A stretch of DNA of 64,000 nucleotides from Pseudoalteromonas sp. NC201 (GCF_002850255.1 NZ_CP022522.1:1225001-1289000); one strand, 5' to 3'. Counted from the first letter of the stretch, positions 1-11,320 are shown. Translations and numbers: made by a program. Notes: generated by a model not told the origin, from the letters alone.

Positions 1-2656
<2,656 letters not shown>

Positions 2657-2895
2657 TACAACGCCAAAGTGGTTTACTAGAATTGTTCCAGACAATTCCT
2701 AGCATGACCTCCATCCATGGAGGCCTTAGCTAACAGAAGTTAATAGACTAAAGTAGACAAAAGAATTTAATAGCTTTTTCCAGATTTAAGAATTAAACAA
2801 GGTGACCAACCTCAGCGGTATCGCGAAATCGGTTCACCTTGCGCAAATGGAATGCTCGTGCGAGGCACGATGTCATTAAACATTTGCACCCAGTT
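2657..2895 (+). other. 23S-5S internal transcribed spacer
   Basis: This is spacer between the 23S 3' end and the first 5S gene. I see no tRNA gene in it. A small hairpin, GAATTG/CAATTC, lies near 2680-2698, close to the expected 23S 3' processing stem. The rest shows no recognisable feature. Confidence 0.7.
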
Positions 2896-3012
2896 TTCCT
2901 GGTGACTATAGCGTTTTGGACCCACCTGACCCCATGCCGAACTCAGAAGTGAAACAAAACAGCGTCGATGATAGTGTGGATTACCCATGTGAAAGTAGAA
3001 CATCGCCAGGGC
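2896..3012 (+). rRNA. 5S ribosomal RNA, copy 1
   Basis: The about 117-nt gene carries the conserved 5S blocks, with CCACCTGACCCCATGCCGAA near 2922 and GAAGTGAAAC near 2946. Helix I is formed by CCTGG at 2898-2902 and CCAGG at 3006-3010. It lies about 240 bp after the 23S gene and 40 bp before a second, nearly identical 5S gene. Exact ends are estimated from the helix I stem. Confidence 0.95.
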
Positions 3013-3050
3013 CAAATTTAATATAAAAATAAAAACTAAAAAACAGTATT

Positions 3051-3167
3051 TTCCTGATGACCATAGCGTTTTGGAACCACCTGACCCCATGCCGAACTCA
3101 GAAGTGAAACAAAACAGCGTCGATGATAGTGTGGATTACCCATGTGAAAGTAGAACATCGTCAGGGC
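3051..3167 (+). rRNA. 5S ribosomal RNA, copy 2
   Basis: This is a second tandem 5S gene, differing from copy 1 at only a few positions. Helix I is CCTGA at 3053-3057 paired with TCAGG at 3161-3165, so the G-C pair of copy 1 is replaced by an A-U pair. Other differences are 3062 (C, was T) and 3076 (A, was C). It is followed directly by the operon terminator. Confidence 0.95.
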
Positions 3168-3180
3168 CCAATTAAAGAAA

Positions 3181-3208
3181 CCCATTACATTAATGTAATG
3201 GGTTTTTT
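3181..3208 (+). terminator. Rho-independent terminator of the rRNA operon
   Basis: A perfect 22-bp palindrome (CCCATTACAT and its complement, 3181-3202) is followed by six T residues at 3203-3208. It begins 13 bp after the end of the second 5S gene, as expected for the end of the rRNA operon. Confidence 0.93.
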
Positions 3209-3230
3209 GCATTTTTAGTTCAATACATCA

Positions 3231-3451
3231 CGAGATAAACTCGCTCCCACCTCTGCATAAGCACAGTGCGACGTGGTAGGCGGTTTACCCGCCGATTTGT
3301 ATGCATACACATCCAAGTCGAAAACGCTGAAGGCTTTCCCAATCTACAAAGTGATCACCTTCTCGAGATAAACTCGCTCTCACTACAGCATAAGCAAAGT
3401 GTAATATGGTAGGAGGTGGTTTATCCACCGATTTGTATATCTATACGTCTA
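3231..3451. repeat. Two diverged copies of a REP-like intergenic repeat
   Basis: Copies of about 85 bp lie at 3231-3314 and 3364-3451. Both begin CGAGATAAACTCGCT (a small hairpin), share GCATAAGCA, contain a second hairpin (GGCGGTTTACCCGCC in copy 1, GGTGGTTTATCCACC in copy 2), and then read CCGATTTGTAT. This organisation resembles the REP/BIME palindromes of gammaproteobacteria. They sit between the rRNA terminator and the 3' end of the histidine kinase gene. Confidence 0.75.
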
Positions 3452-3498
3452 GAATATGCTACTTTCCTTTAGGTACCTAAAGAAGGAGAATTAGCAAA

Positions 3499-4956
3499 TC
3501 AAAGTGGCAGTGAAATTGTAAATTTACAACCTCGGTTTAGCTTGCTTGATACGCTAATATTTCCTTTTAATAATTTAACGAGCTCGTTTGTGATCGCAAG
3601 GCCTAGCCCTGCATTGTGTTTGCGGTTACTTAGGCTATTTTTGGCCTGAAAGCTAGCGTCGAATATATAGGGAAGATCAGCGGCGCTTATCCCAATGCCA
3701 GTATCATTAACACTCACTAAAGCAATATCTTGTTGCTGCTGTAATGTGAGCTGTATTTCGCCACCAGCATCAGTATGTCTGATAGCGTTATCGATGAGGT
3801 TTGATAAAATCCTGTCTAATTTCCCGATATCACTGTATACACTAACTTCGCTTGCTTTCGGGCTTATTGAGATGGTTATTCCGCGCCGTTTAGCTTGCAA
3901 TGTAAATTTAGCCGCAACGTCATACATAAGTTCAAGTAGATTAAAGGGCTCAATATGAAGTTTGGTATGTCCAGCTTCTAGATGGGCGAGTTCAAAAATT
4001 TGCGCGATAAGATGATTGAGCTGATTTATATTTTTGCTGGCAATTTCGATGTGCGAAACGATATTTTTGTCACTCGTTTGTTTTTCTATCAGTTCAATGT
4101 AACCTTTAAGCGAGGCAAGTGGTGTGCGGAGATCGTGGCTTAGCTGTGAAAGTAGTTCTTTACGTTGTTCATCTTTGAGGTTAAGTGTGGTTAATTGCTG
4201 CTGAATTTTATCCAGCATAGCATTGACGCTGCGACCCAGCTGATGGATCTCATCATGTTCTTCGGGCCAATTTATTTGAGCATCACGACTAATATTAAAC
4301 TGGTTTTGGCTGACATGATCTATATATTGAGTCAGTCTGGACACGGGCTTAGTGATTTTATTAAGTAGTAGCAGGACAACAACCAGCAAAAAGAACAAAG
4401 TGCCTAATAACCAACTTACACCAAGCATCACCTTGTCTGAATTTTTTAGTTGCTCAATAATGCTATCGTATTTTGATGAGCCGATGATGATATATAGATA
4501 ACCCTGCAAAATATCTTGATTAAATACAGGGGCTACAGAGAAAATTTTACTGCCGTTAACGCTTCTCGGATCATCTCCAAATACAGGTAGTTGGCTATTG
4601 CTCTTTAGGAGTTTTTTTAAAGGGGTAACATCAATTTGCTGACGTTTAACCTCTCCAGGGGCGGCAGAGTAAGTTAATAACTTACCTTCAGGGGAGACGA
4701 AGTAAAACTCGAATGAGGGGCCTAAGATCATCAAGGTGTGAAATAGATTACTCAAACCGTCATAGTCGTACACTCCCTCTTTTATTAGGGGATTATCGTC
4801 AACAAGATGGGTCGCAAGTGCGAGGTGTAATTGTTGTTCTGCTTGAGACTTAGAGACTTGAGATAGCGCTTGGGTCCACCAAACGAAAATCGCTGCAATG
4901 ACAACGAAAGTGACAAATAAGATCAGTGCGAGTTTTTTGTAGAGTGAGAGCTTCAT
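3499..4956 (-). CDS. Sensor histidine kinase, OmpR-type partner
   Basis: This is a 485-residue inner-membrane histidine kinase. An N-terminal membrane helix (about residues 8-28), a periplasmic sensor region, a second helix (about 175-200) and a HAMP linker precede the HisKA dimerisation domain with SQLSHDLRTPLASLKG, whose His is the phosphorylation site. The HATPase domain follows, with N box NLIDNAIRHT, G1 DTGIGIS and G2 GLGLAITNELV. I chose the start at 4956 because its ATG overlaps the stop of the response regulator gene in ATGA, which indicates translational coupling; a longer reading frame to 5007 would overlap that gene further. It is the last gene of the spondin/two-component operon. 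The ligand is unknown; the sensor region matches nothing I recognise. Confidence 0.93.
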   Translation of the reverse strand: MKLSLYKKLALILFVTFVVIAAIFVWWTQALSQVSKSQAEQQLHLALATHLVDDNPLIKEGVYDYDGLSNLFHTLMILGPSFEFYFVSPEGKLLTYSAAPGEVKRQQIDVTPLKKLLKSNSQLPVFGDDPRSVNGSKIFSVAPVFNQDILQGYLYIIIGSSKYDSIIEQLKNSDKVMLGVSWLLGTLFFLLVVVLLLLNKITKPVSRLTQYIDHVSQNQFNISRDAQINWPEEHDEIHQLGRSVNAMLDKIQQQLTTLNLKDEQRKELLSQLSHDLRTPLASLKGYIELIEKQTSDKNIVSHIEIASKNINQLNHLIAQIFELAHLEAGHTKLHIEPFNLLELMYDVAAKFTLQAKRRGITISISPKASEVSVYSDIGKLDRILSNLIDNAIRHTDAGGEIQLTLQQQQDIALVSVNDTGIGISAADLPYIFDASFQAKNSLSNRKHNAGLGLAITNELVKLLKGNISVSSKLNRGCKFTISLPL

Positions 4957-5684
4957 ACGCTTTGCCCGCAAAGAGAGGCTGAATTTAATTTGTAACCAAC
5001 ACCCCATACTGTTTCTATCACCGTATTATTTGAAATAGCTTCAAGCTTTGCCCTCAGACGATTAATATGGGAGTTAACGGTATGCTCGTATCCTGAGTGT
5101 TGGTAGCCCCATACTGATTCTAATAACTGGGTTCGAGAAAACACGTGATTTGGGTGTTTAGCAAAAAACTGCAGCAGCTCAAATTCGGTTGCAGTAAGGT
5201 CTAATCTAACATTAGCCAACGAAATTTCATGACAACAGGCATCGATAACTAAGTTTCCAACTGCAATTTTATCGCGTGGGAAGTCCGCATTTTCAGTCTG
5301 CATTGATTGCTTAAGTTGCCTGACATGACGTAGCTGCGCTTTCACCCTTGCTTGCAACTCTCTCGTATTAAAAGGCTTGCATATATAGTCGTCCGCACCA
5401 ACTTCAAGTCCAATGATCCTATCGATATCGCTACTTTTTGAGGTGACGATGATGACACTACTCATAGGGTAAAGCGCCTTAAGCTCTCGACAAAGGGTTA
5501 GTCCATCCATATTAGGTAGCATTAAATCCAGTAAAATCACGGCAAAATCGTTCGCTTTAGCAGCCGATAATACTTGGCTGCCGTCGGCAACATGCGTTAC
5601 CTCTAAAGCTAACTCCTCTAAATGCACTTGGAGCAATCTCGCTATGTCTAAGTCATCTTCAACTAGCAACACGGTTTCTAACAT
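4953..5684 (-). CDS. OmpR/PhoB-family response regulator
   Basis: This is a 243-residue regulator. The receiver domain (about 1-118) has the acidic pair VEDD, the phospho-acceptor Asp in LLDLMLPNMDG and the Lys in ICKPFNTREL. A C-terminal winged helix (about 140-238) ends in the typical HINRLRAKLE and VWGVGYKL. The start at 5684 gives MLETVLLVEDD, where the receiver domain begins; upstream in-frame codons run into the neighbouring gene and are not credible. Its stop overlaps the kinase ATG by 4 bp. The likely target includes its own operon, because direct repeats at 11-bp multiples lie upstream of the first spondin gene. Confidence 0.95.
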   Translation of the reverse strand: MLETVLLVEDDLDIARLLQVHLEELALEVTHVADGSQVLSAAKANDFAVILLDLMLPNMDGLTLCRELKALYPMSSVIIVTSKSSDIDRIIGLEVGADDYICKPFNTRELQARVKAQLRHVRQLKQSMQTENADFPRDKIAVGNLVIDACCHEISLANVRLDLTATEFELLQFFAKHPNHVFSRTQLLESVWGYQHSGYEHTVNSHINRLRAKLEAISNNTVIETVWGVGYKLNSASLCGQSV

Positions 5685-5736
5685 AAATAGCCCTTTATGA
5701 AAGCGCAAACGCCTATGGCAGACGTTTGCGCATAGG

Positions 5737-6444
5737 CTATTTAATTCTCTCGATAGTGACTGCAAGCAGCGGGTTATCAAATTTATGGATACTAGTGAGC
5801 GTTGAACTTTGGAGTCCATCATCACTACCAACTACACCACTGTGCATCGTCACCATGTTGTGATTATCGTTGCGCTCTGCGTTAAAGCCCTCACCGCTGT
5901 CTGCTGGGCCTGGTATGGTTCCCGCGGCTTCACTATTCAGCTCAGTGCCAGCATCGTAGGCAAGTGTTCGATACATTTGCACCTCACCTACGGGCAACGC
6001 AGAGACGTCTATAGCATTTAGACCGGAGAATCCATCATTGGTATTCACCATCATGGTTAATAGCGATAACTTAAGCTCAGAAAGGTCTGTAGTTTTGATG
6101 GAAAGGTTGGTTGTCGCACCGGGGCCTAAAGGTCCATCTGTTGAGACGGATGCTTGTGTCATCTCATCGGCTATAATATCGCTGTTATTTCCGCCCTCTG
6201 CAAGTTGCTCTAATGCTTCACTTGCTGGCATGCCGACAGTAAAGTAATGACCAGACTGATGAAGCAGCGCTGCAATTGGTGACATAGGCTGTGCGTGTGT
6301 AAGGTTCGTGATAGTGATGGCAAACTCATACTCAACTGGCTCCGGCTCAACCGGAGGCTCTGGCATCACCATATTATTGTCATTGTCTCCACATGCACTG
6401 AGTAGGAGCGCAGACATGGCAATTAATGCTAATTTCGCTTTCAT
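5737..6444 (-). CDS. Spondin_N-domain lipoprotein
   Basis: This 235-residue secreted protein has a lipoprotein signal, LLLSACGDND, with Cys18 as the likely lipidated residue, followed by an acidic, proline-rich linker (PEPPVEPEPVEYE). The rest is a spondin-type domain: ITITNLTHAQPMSPIAALLH near the start, the NDGFSGLNAI motif in the middle, and an AYDAGTELNSE segment. A similar protein is encoded 10 bp upstream and shares all these motifs, so the two are tandem paralogues. Spondin_N is a secreted beta-sandwich domain; its bacterial role is unknown. It lies 52 bp before the response regulator gene in the same orientation, so it is probably co-transcribed. Confidence 0.88.
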   Translation of the reverse strand: MKAKLALIAMSALLLSACGDNDNNMVMPEPPVEPEPVEYEFAITITNLTHAQPMSPIAALLHQSGHYFTVGMPASEALEQLAEGGNNSDIIADEMTQASVSTDGPLGPGATTNLSIKTTDLSELKLSLLTMMVNTNDGFSGLNAIDVSALPVGEVQMYRTLAYDAGTELNSEAAGTIPGPADSGEGFNAERNDNHNMVTMHSGVVGSDDGLQSSTLTSIHKFDNPLLAVTIERIK

Positions 6445-6454
6445 AGCTCCCCCC

Positions 6455-7153
6455 TTATTTTACGGTTATTGTTACTTTTGCCACAGGATTTAACCAACGG
6501 TGCACGGTGTTATGCAGATCGCTATTACCGCCGACTTGCTCGTTGTCACCTACGTTGCCTCTGTGAATATGGACCATGGTGTTTTCTTCACTTGCTGTGA
6601 CGCCAGCTCCTTGAGTGCCAGGAGCCGCACCTGGCGATGCTGGGATCCCTAAAATACCGGGTGCACCAGAGCCTTCGACAACTAATTCATTATTCGCTTC
6701 AGTACCTGCATCATAGGCATTAAGGTAAACTTCATAGGTGCCGGCAGCGCTTGGAATAGGCCACGCATTTAATCCTACAAATCCATCATTGGTAGGAAGT
6801 AGCATCGCCACAATTGAAAGATGCGTATTTCCTTCACTCGTTGATATCATCGCCATTGTAGAGCCTGCGGGTGCAAGTAGCCCCTCAGCTGGGTTGGCGA
6901 CCATATTGGCGTTTGAGCTTTCGAGGATTTGTCCTAAAGCTGAAATGTCACCGCCTTCGGCCATGGCTTGCAATGCTTCAGAAGCTTGCTCGCCGAGTTT
7001 AAAAAGAGCGGTATCTTGATTATGAGCAGCCACCAGTAAAGGCGTATAGTAAATACCGTGAGTGAGGTTAGTGATTTTTACTTCAAGGTCTTGTGCCAGC
7101 GCAGCGCTTGATAAACACGTTGCGACTAATGTTGCCAGGATTTTTGCTTTCAT
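6455..7153 (-). CDS. Spondin_N-domain secreted protein
   Basis: The 232-residue product begins with a classical signal peptide (MKAKILATLVATCLSSAALAQ; cleavage expected after ALA). The spondin domain shows VKITNLTHGIYYTPLLVAAHN, TNDGFVGLNAW and AYDAGTEANNE, each with a counterpart in the lipoprotein encoded next. There is no lipobox, so this copy is probably soluble in the periplasm or exported. It is the first gene of a four-gene leftward operon (spondin, spondin lipoprotein, response regulator, kinase). The association with a two-component system suggests an envelope or surface function; that is an inference. Confidence 0.88.
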   Translation of the reverse strand: MKAKILATLVATCLSSAALAQDLEVKITNLTHGIYYTPLLVAAHNQDTALFKLGEQASEALQAMAEGGDISALGQILESSNANMVANPAEGLLAPAGSTMAMISTSEGNTHLSIVAMLLPTNDGFVGLNAWPIPSAAGTYEVYLNAYDAGTEANNELVVEGSGAPGILGIPASPGAAPGTQGAGVTASEENTMVHIHRGNVGDNEQVGGNSDLHNTVHRWLNPVAKVTITVK

Positions 7154-7213
7154 GATGTACTCTTCTTATTAGGATTAACAGTCTCCTTATCATGGCCGCA
7201 AGATATTGAGATA

Positions 7214-7264
7214 GGCTCACGGAGTTATCACGTTTTTATCACAAAAGCGTAGAATACTTATCAC
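7214..7264. promoter_or_regulatory. Helically phased direct repeats, candidate response-regulator operator
   Basis: TTATCAC occurs at 7225-7231, 7236-7242 and 7258-7264. The offsets are 11 and 22 bp, i.e. one and two helical turns. A weaker half (last four bases TCAC) lies at 7214-7220, again 11 bp away. Direct repeats on one DNA face are typical of OmpR/PhoB-family binding sites. The array is 61-111 bp upstream of the first spondin gene, whose operon encodes such a regulator. Confidence 0.55.
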
Positions 7265-7392
7265 AGGGCTCAGAGCAGCTTGGATTAACTTGAAATACGC
7301 CTGAACGGTTCTTGTTGATCGAAAACTATCAATTAGTTCTGCAAGGTGGGGATAATGAGGAGTAAAAAACTCCTCGTTACTAGAGAAGCGGG

Positions 7393-9360
7393 TTAGGGCT
7401 TATCGAAATAACTGAGGTTGACGCCAAGCACACTATTGGCATCAGCAAGCGTTACTTTGTCTTTAGTGTTTGGCGAAAAGTTAGGATCGATATATTCCAT
7501 AATCATTTCATTAGCAATTTTTCGATAGGCGATTTGTATTGCTTCTGAAGAGCTACAGCCTTGGTCTGTTTCAAAGACTTTGCTTAGTGGCGCTAAGCCA
7601 AACCCTTTTTGTAGCACTAAATCTGTCGAACGTAATGCACCTTCTACCCAGCCCTGATAATCAGAGTAAGCTTCACCGCAGGTAAATAGATTTGGCAACG
7701 GCTCTACTAAACCTTCGATGACGTCTTTATCATTCGCTCCAATCGCCCATTGATGTACACCAAAACCAAATTGAAGATTTTCAGGGACATTGAAATTCAC
7801 ATTCCCTTCCCAAATTCGAGCGCTTGTGAGGGTGGGCTGTGGAACATAATGTGTATTAAAAATGTCTTTAAAGAATTGTGTCGCTTGTCGTACAACCGCT
7901 TCCGAGGCTGGAAATATATCACTGGGAATAGATTCAACGAGTTCCGACTCACGAGGGTGATGATAAAGCTCACCTTTATTTTGCAGTGCACTCCAAAAAT
8001 TAATATTTAAATAATCACAGTAAATAGTCAATGCGGCTGGGCGACTGTATTTAGCTGCTTCTATCCCTTCGAGTTTGTGTTGGGTTTCAGAGTTAGGCTC
8101 GGCATGACGCTCGTTATACATAAGCGCGGCTGCGAGTTCATCATCTAAAGCATAAAAGGGATAAACAGAACCTGTTGGTAAATCGGCAAAGTTAGGTCCA
8201 AAACTGACAGCTGGGCGGCCTGTCATGCCGGTTCCCCACCATGCAGTGTCGTAATATAAATTAATCTTCAGGAGCGGTTGGTTGCTTGTGCTTAGCAATG
8301 TATCCCATAACGCATCGCGCCGCTGCTTTGGTAGCTGTTTGAATACATCTGACGCTATGAACAACTTTTCAAGCGCGAGCCTTGGCAGCCCTAAAATAAG
8401 CTTTTCGGCTTTAAATGTTCCTTCGCTTATCTGTCCGTCTTGCTCGGTTTTGGTGTACTTAAGTACATAAAGATTGTCTGCTTTATCAAAGGCGATGCTA
8501 TCGATGCTCGTTTGCAGGTAAATCTTCTCTTTACCTATTTTATCCACCAGCGCGTTTGGCAGGGTGCTAAAGCCGTCTTTAAAGGTTCTAAATTCGACAT
8601 CTGCAGGAAAGTCTTCCAAAAGCTGATAGGCAACCCCCGCATTCATTTTCGATAAGAAGGTGCCATTAAAGCCCAAAACACGATACAGCATGGTGATACA
8701 TTCTTGGCTATAACCCATATCAGTGAGTAAATCCCACAAAGACCAATTATATAGCGGTTCACCTTGCCATTGACATTGCAGACGGAAATCCTGCCAAAAC
8801 TCTGGACCGCGAACCTCTGGCCTTGAATCGAACTGTGGATTCACTTGCAAGATACGATTAAAAACAACATTAATAATGTCTTTGGGATTAACACCTTGTT
8901 CGTTTGGGTCGAGGTTATAAAGTGCCGACCAAATATGATAGTCGTCTTGTTCAGCATCGTTTACCGAAAAGCTGGTACCGCGAAAGTAGAGCCGGTTATT
9001 GCCGCCGCTATTCATGGGGAACGGGACTATCTGATCTTCTAGGCCTAACTTTAGAAAGAGGGCCATTAGGTCATCCATACCCTCAAATAGAAACCGCATA
9101 CCACCTTGTTCTTCTTTGACTGTAATGGTGCTGTCAGGCTTTGCTCCTGCGCGGTTATCTCTGAAATGGATAAGATCTGAGTCCAATCTTCCACCTGTGC
9201 GGTTGCTGCGCTCAAAAATGGCGAAGTCATCAACGTCTGTTTCGCACTGTAATCGCCAAGCGCTATACAAACCAGACATGCCAGCCCCTATCACTGCGAC
9301 TTTGACCGCTTCTGGAATGGGTTTTTGACTAATGTCTGTACCTATTTTGTAGTGAGTCAT
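7393..9360 (-). CDS. FAD-dependent L-amino-acid oxidase (flavin amine oxidase family)
   Basis: This 655-residue flavoprotein has an N-terminal dinucleotide-binding motif VAVIGAGMSGLYSAWRL (about residues 22-38), followed by FERSNRTGGRLDS, the second FAD-contact motif of the amine oxidase family. A C-terminal segment FTCGEAYSDYQGWVEGALRST is the usual FAD-binding finish of this family. No signal peptide is visible. Such marine enzymes oxidise L-amino acids to keto acids with release of ammonia and H2O2 and are often antibacterial. Substrate range cannot be read from sequence. It is a single gene; a GAGGAGT/ACTCCTC hairpin at 7357-7375 follows its stop. A second, unrelated amino-acid oxidase type (LodA-like) is encoded 4.6 kb away. 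Confidence 0.88.
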   Translation of the reverse strand: MTHYKIGTDISQKPIPEAVKVAVIGAGMSGLYSAWRLQCETDVDDFAIFERSNRTGGRLDSDLIHFRDNRAGAKPDSTITVKEEQGGMRFLFEGMDDLMALFLKLGLEDQIVPFPMNSGGNNRLYFRGTSFSVNDAEQDDYHIWSALYNLDPNEQGVNPKDIINVVFNRILQVNPQFDSRPEVRGPEFWQDFRLQCQWQGEPLYNWSLWDLLTDMGYSQECITMLYRVLGFNGTFLSKMNAGVAYQLLEDFPADVEFRTFKDGFSTLPNALVDKIGKEKIYLQTSIDSIAFDKADNLYVLKYTKTEQDGQISEGTFKAEKLILGLPRLALEKLFIASDVFKQLPKQRRDALWDTLLSTSNQPLLKINLYYDTAWWGTGMTGRPAVSFGPNFADLPTGSVYPFYALDDELAAALMYNERHAEPNSETQHKLEGIEAAKYSRPAALTIYCDYLNINFWSALQNKGELYHHPRESELVESIPSDIFPASEAVVRQATQFFKDIFNTHYVPQPTLTSARIWEGNVNFNVPENLQFGFGVHQWAIGANDKDVIEGLVEPLPNLFTCGEAYSDYQGWVEGALRSTDLVLQKGFGLAPLSKVFETDQGCSSSEAIQIAYRKIANEMIMEYIDPNFSPNTKDKVTLADANSVLGVNLSYFDKP

Positions 9361-9724
9361 GTGAGTTCCTTAGTCGACGATGTCTCACACTTTTGAGGCT
9401 GACTGCTTTTATACCAATTGGTATTACTTCCTAGCTCGCTAAGTGATCTATAACGTATCTATGCACTCCAACCTGTTGAGTGCACTTCCCAAAAATTTGT
9501 TGCAACAAGCCAAGTATTGTTTTCTCAACTTGATGCAAAACCCAGTTACTACTTTAGTACACTGGTTAAGTTTGTGTTAATTTTTGCGGCGGGTTTTGCC
9601 AAGTGTTTGTCTAAAAAGCACGAATGGCATGAATTTAATAAGCTTTTATTCTCGGCTGAACACTAATTTGAGAGATGGAACACATTTGTTCCATACCGAC
9701 TAAGTTATTTAATGTTCAATGAGT
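9361..9724. other. Intergenic region with an ATACCAATTGGTAT palindrome
   Basis: No gene is visible. A perfect 14-bp palindrome lies at 9411-9424, matching the ATACCAATT motif that recurs at 10922-10957 and 35865-36028. The region must also hold the promoter of the oxidase gene, but I cannot point to convincing -35 and -10 boxes. Confidence 0.5.
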
Positions 9725-10901
9725 TTAGCCAACAATGATATGGGGTAAGAAACGGCTAAGATATTGGATGATCAGGCTTTTATCTTCACGAACACTAATT
9801 CCAATCGCTTTATCGCCGACAATCCATGAGCCGATGAGCGTACTGAAGCCTGCAAATTTGGGTAAAGGTGAGTAAGCTTGATAAATATAACCTTCTTCGC
9901 GATATCTATCAGCAGATTGTGCAAACAGCTGTTGATCTTTTCGGATTTCAATATTCGCGCCTTCGCGAGAAAATAACGGCTTCTTCACATAGCCGGACTC
10001 ACTACTTGCAATTTTATGCTTGTCCTGTTCAAAGTATGCCGGTAACAGATTTGAGTGATTTGGAAAGGTTTGCCATAGCAAAGGTAAGATTACTTTATTA
10101 GATAAAATCGCTTTCCTTGGAGGCTCTAGCCATTGCACTTTTGCTTCCGATAATTGTTCGCTATATTCATCTTGAAACATAAATTCCCATGGGTATAGCT
10201 TAAACATCCATTGGATTTTTGAATCATCAAGGTCGACAAAGTGTTGGTTATCAAATCCGATATCTTCGATAAAAACTTGCTTCGTTTTGAGTCCAGCTTC
10301 CATCGCGCAACTGCGCATATATTGAATGGTGCCCAAGTCGTCAAAGCTTTCTTTGCAGCAAGAAAAGTGTAGGGGAGCACCACGGTAGCATTTATGCAGT
10401 TGATAACAGTGCCCATCAGCGCTTCTTGAAGGTCATTTAATTGATCCGCATTACGTGGTAACTTACCGGCTTTTACCTGTTCTTCAAGCCACTACCAGTA
10501 ATCCGTTTCGAATAAGCTGGTGGGCGTGTCGAAATTGGCCTCCAGCAATTGGCCTCCAGCAGCTTGGCTGGTGACTTTCCATCGTAACTAAAATCAAAGC
10601 GACCATAGAGCGCTTGGTCTCGATGACGCCATGAGCGAGTCACTAATTCCCATTGAGACTCAGGATTAGCAAACGGTTGCAGAAGAGACTCGTCATTACA
10701 CACTAAATCGACAAGGTGTAAGCGCATTTGGTGGAGTTCGTCACTTGGATCTTCCAAGTCTTGCTCAATTTGCTTTAACGTAAATTGATAATATGCACTT
10801 TCGTCTCAATACTTTTCACCATACATAGTATGAAGCTCAAAGCCGTGGGCTTTTGCTTGTTCACGCCAGTGTGGGTGTTCATCAACAGAAATTCTTAACA
10901 T
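9725..10901 (-). pseudogene. Glutathionylspermidine synthase-like (YgiC/YjfC family) pseudogene
   Basis: Three frames together encode a protein of the ATP-grasp glutathionylspermidine synthase family. Reading from ATG at 10901: the N-terminus HTMYGEKY is interrupted by TGA at 10806-10808, where relatives have Trp. DELHQMRLHLVDLV and YGRFDFSYDGKSPAKLLEAN follow. A 14-bp tandem duplication (10533-10546 and 10547-10560) then shifts the frame. After it, an in-frame TAG lies at 10492-10494. A further single-base shift near 10410-10430 leads into the intact C-terminal part (IEDIGF, KPLFSREGANIEI, SRFLPH). With two stops and two frameshifts it should make no full-length product. The 3' fragment (9725-10336) remains open but lacks the N-terminal half. 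Confidence 0.9.
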
Positions 10902-10921
10902 AAGTGTAAAATCGATCCGTC

Positions 10922-10957
10922 TAATATCAATTAGCTTAATTAAGCGAATTGGTATTA
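10922..10957. repeat. Near-perfect 36-bp palindrome containing the ATACCAATT motif
   Basis: 17 of 18 positions pair around the centre GCTTAATTAAGC (one G-T wobble, one mismatch). The outer arms are TAATATCAATT and GAATTGGTATTA. The palindrome includes the TAA stop codon of the PilZ gene (10955-10957), so stop and repeat are shared. The RNA would form a strong hairpin right at the end of that gene and may end transcription or protect the 3' end. Confidence 0.7.
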
Positions 10958-11320
10958 ATCATCATCGTAGGTGAGCTGCTCTAGCTCGCGATGAAGTATA
11001 TCATCATCTCCCAGGTTAAGTTCAATAAGGCGCTTTAAATGCGTCACACTATCGAGATCGATTTGGCGGCAATGTACACCTAGATGACCTTCTTCAACGT
11101 GACGAACCTCTACCTCCATTGTAATTTGAATATCACTACCAGGTAGATAAAAGTTTAAACTTGCAGGGTCGTTTTTAAGTGGCACATAGCCATCGGGCAG
11201 GGTGAGTAACGCGCCATTGAGCGACAAATCCAAGATTTCGCAGCTAAAATCACCGCTTGAGGCCATAAACTGTGCCTCGTTTGAAAAAATAACTCTGGAA
11301 AAACGTCGACGTTCTTTCAT
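10955..11320 (-). CDS. PilZ-domain protein (predicted c-di-GMP binder)
   Basis: This 121-residue single-domain protein has the two PilZ ligand motifs: the Arg-rich N-terminus ERRRFSR (RxxxR type, residues 3-9) and DLSLNGA (D/NxSxxG, about residues 32-38). The length and the absence of other domains fit a stand-alone c-di-GMP receptor or adaptor. It is oriented like the pseudogene that follows it and has a normal start. A diguanylate cyclase is encoded far away at 58331-60199; no direct link can be claimed. The target process is unknown. Confidence 0.85.
   Translation of the reverse strand: MKERRRFSRVIFSNEAQFMASSGDFSCEILDLSLNGALLTLPDGYVPLKNDPASLNFYLPGSDIQITMEVEVRHVEEGHLGVHCRQIDLDSVTHLKRLIELNLGDDDILHRELEQLTYDDD

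Noticed and set aside
10806..10808. In-frame TGA could encode selenocysteine
   Set aside because: Relatives have Trp at this place, no SECIS-like hairpin is evident, and the same gene has a TAG and two frameshifts.
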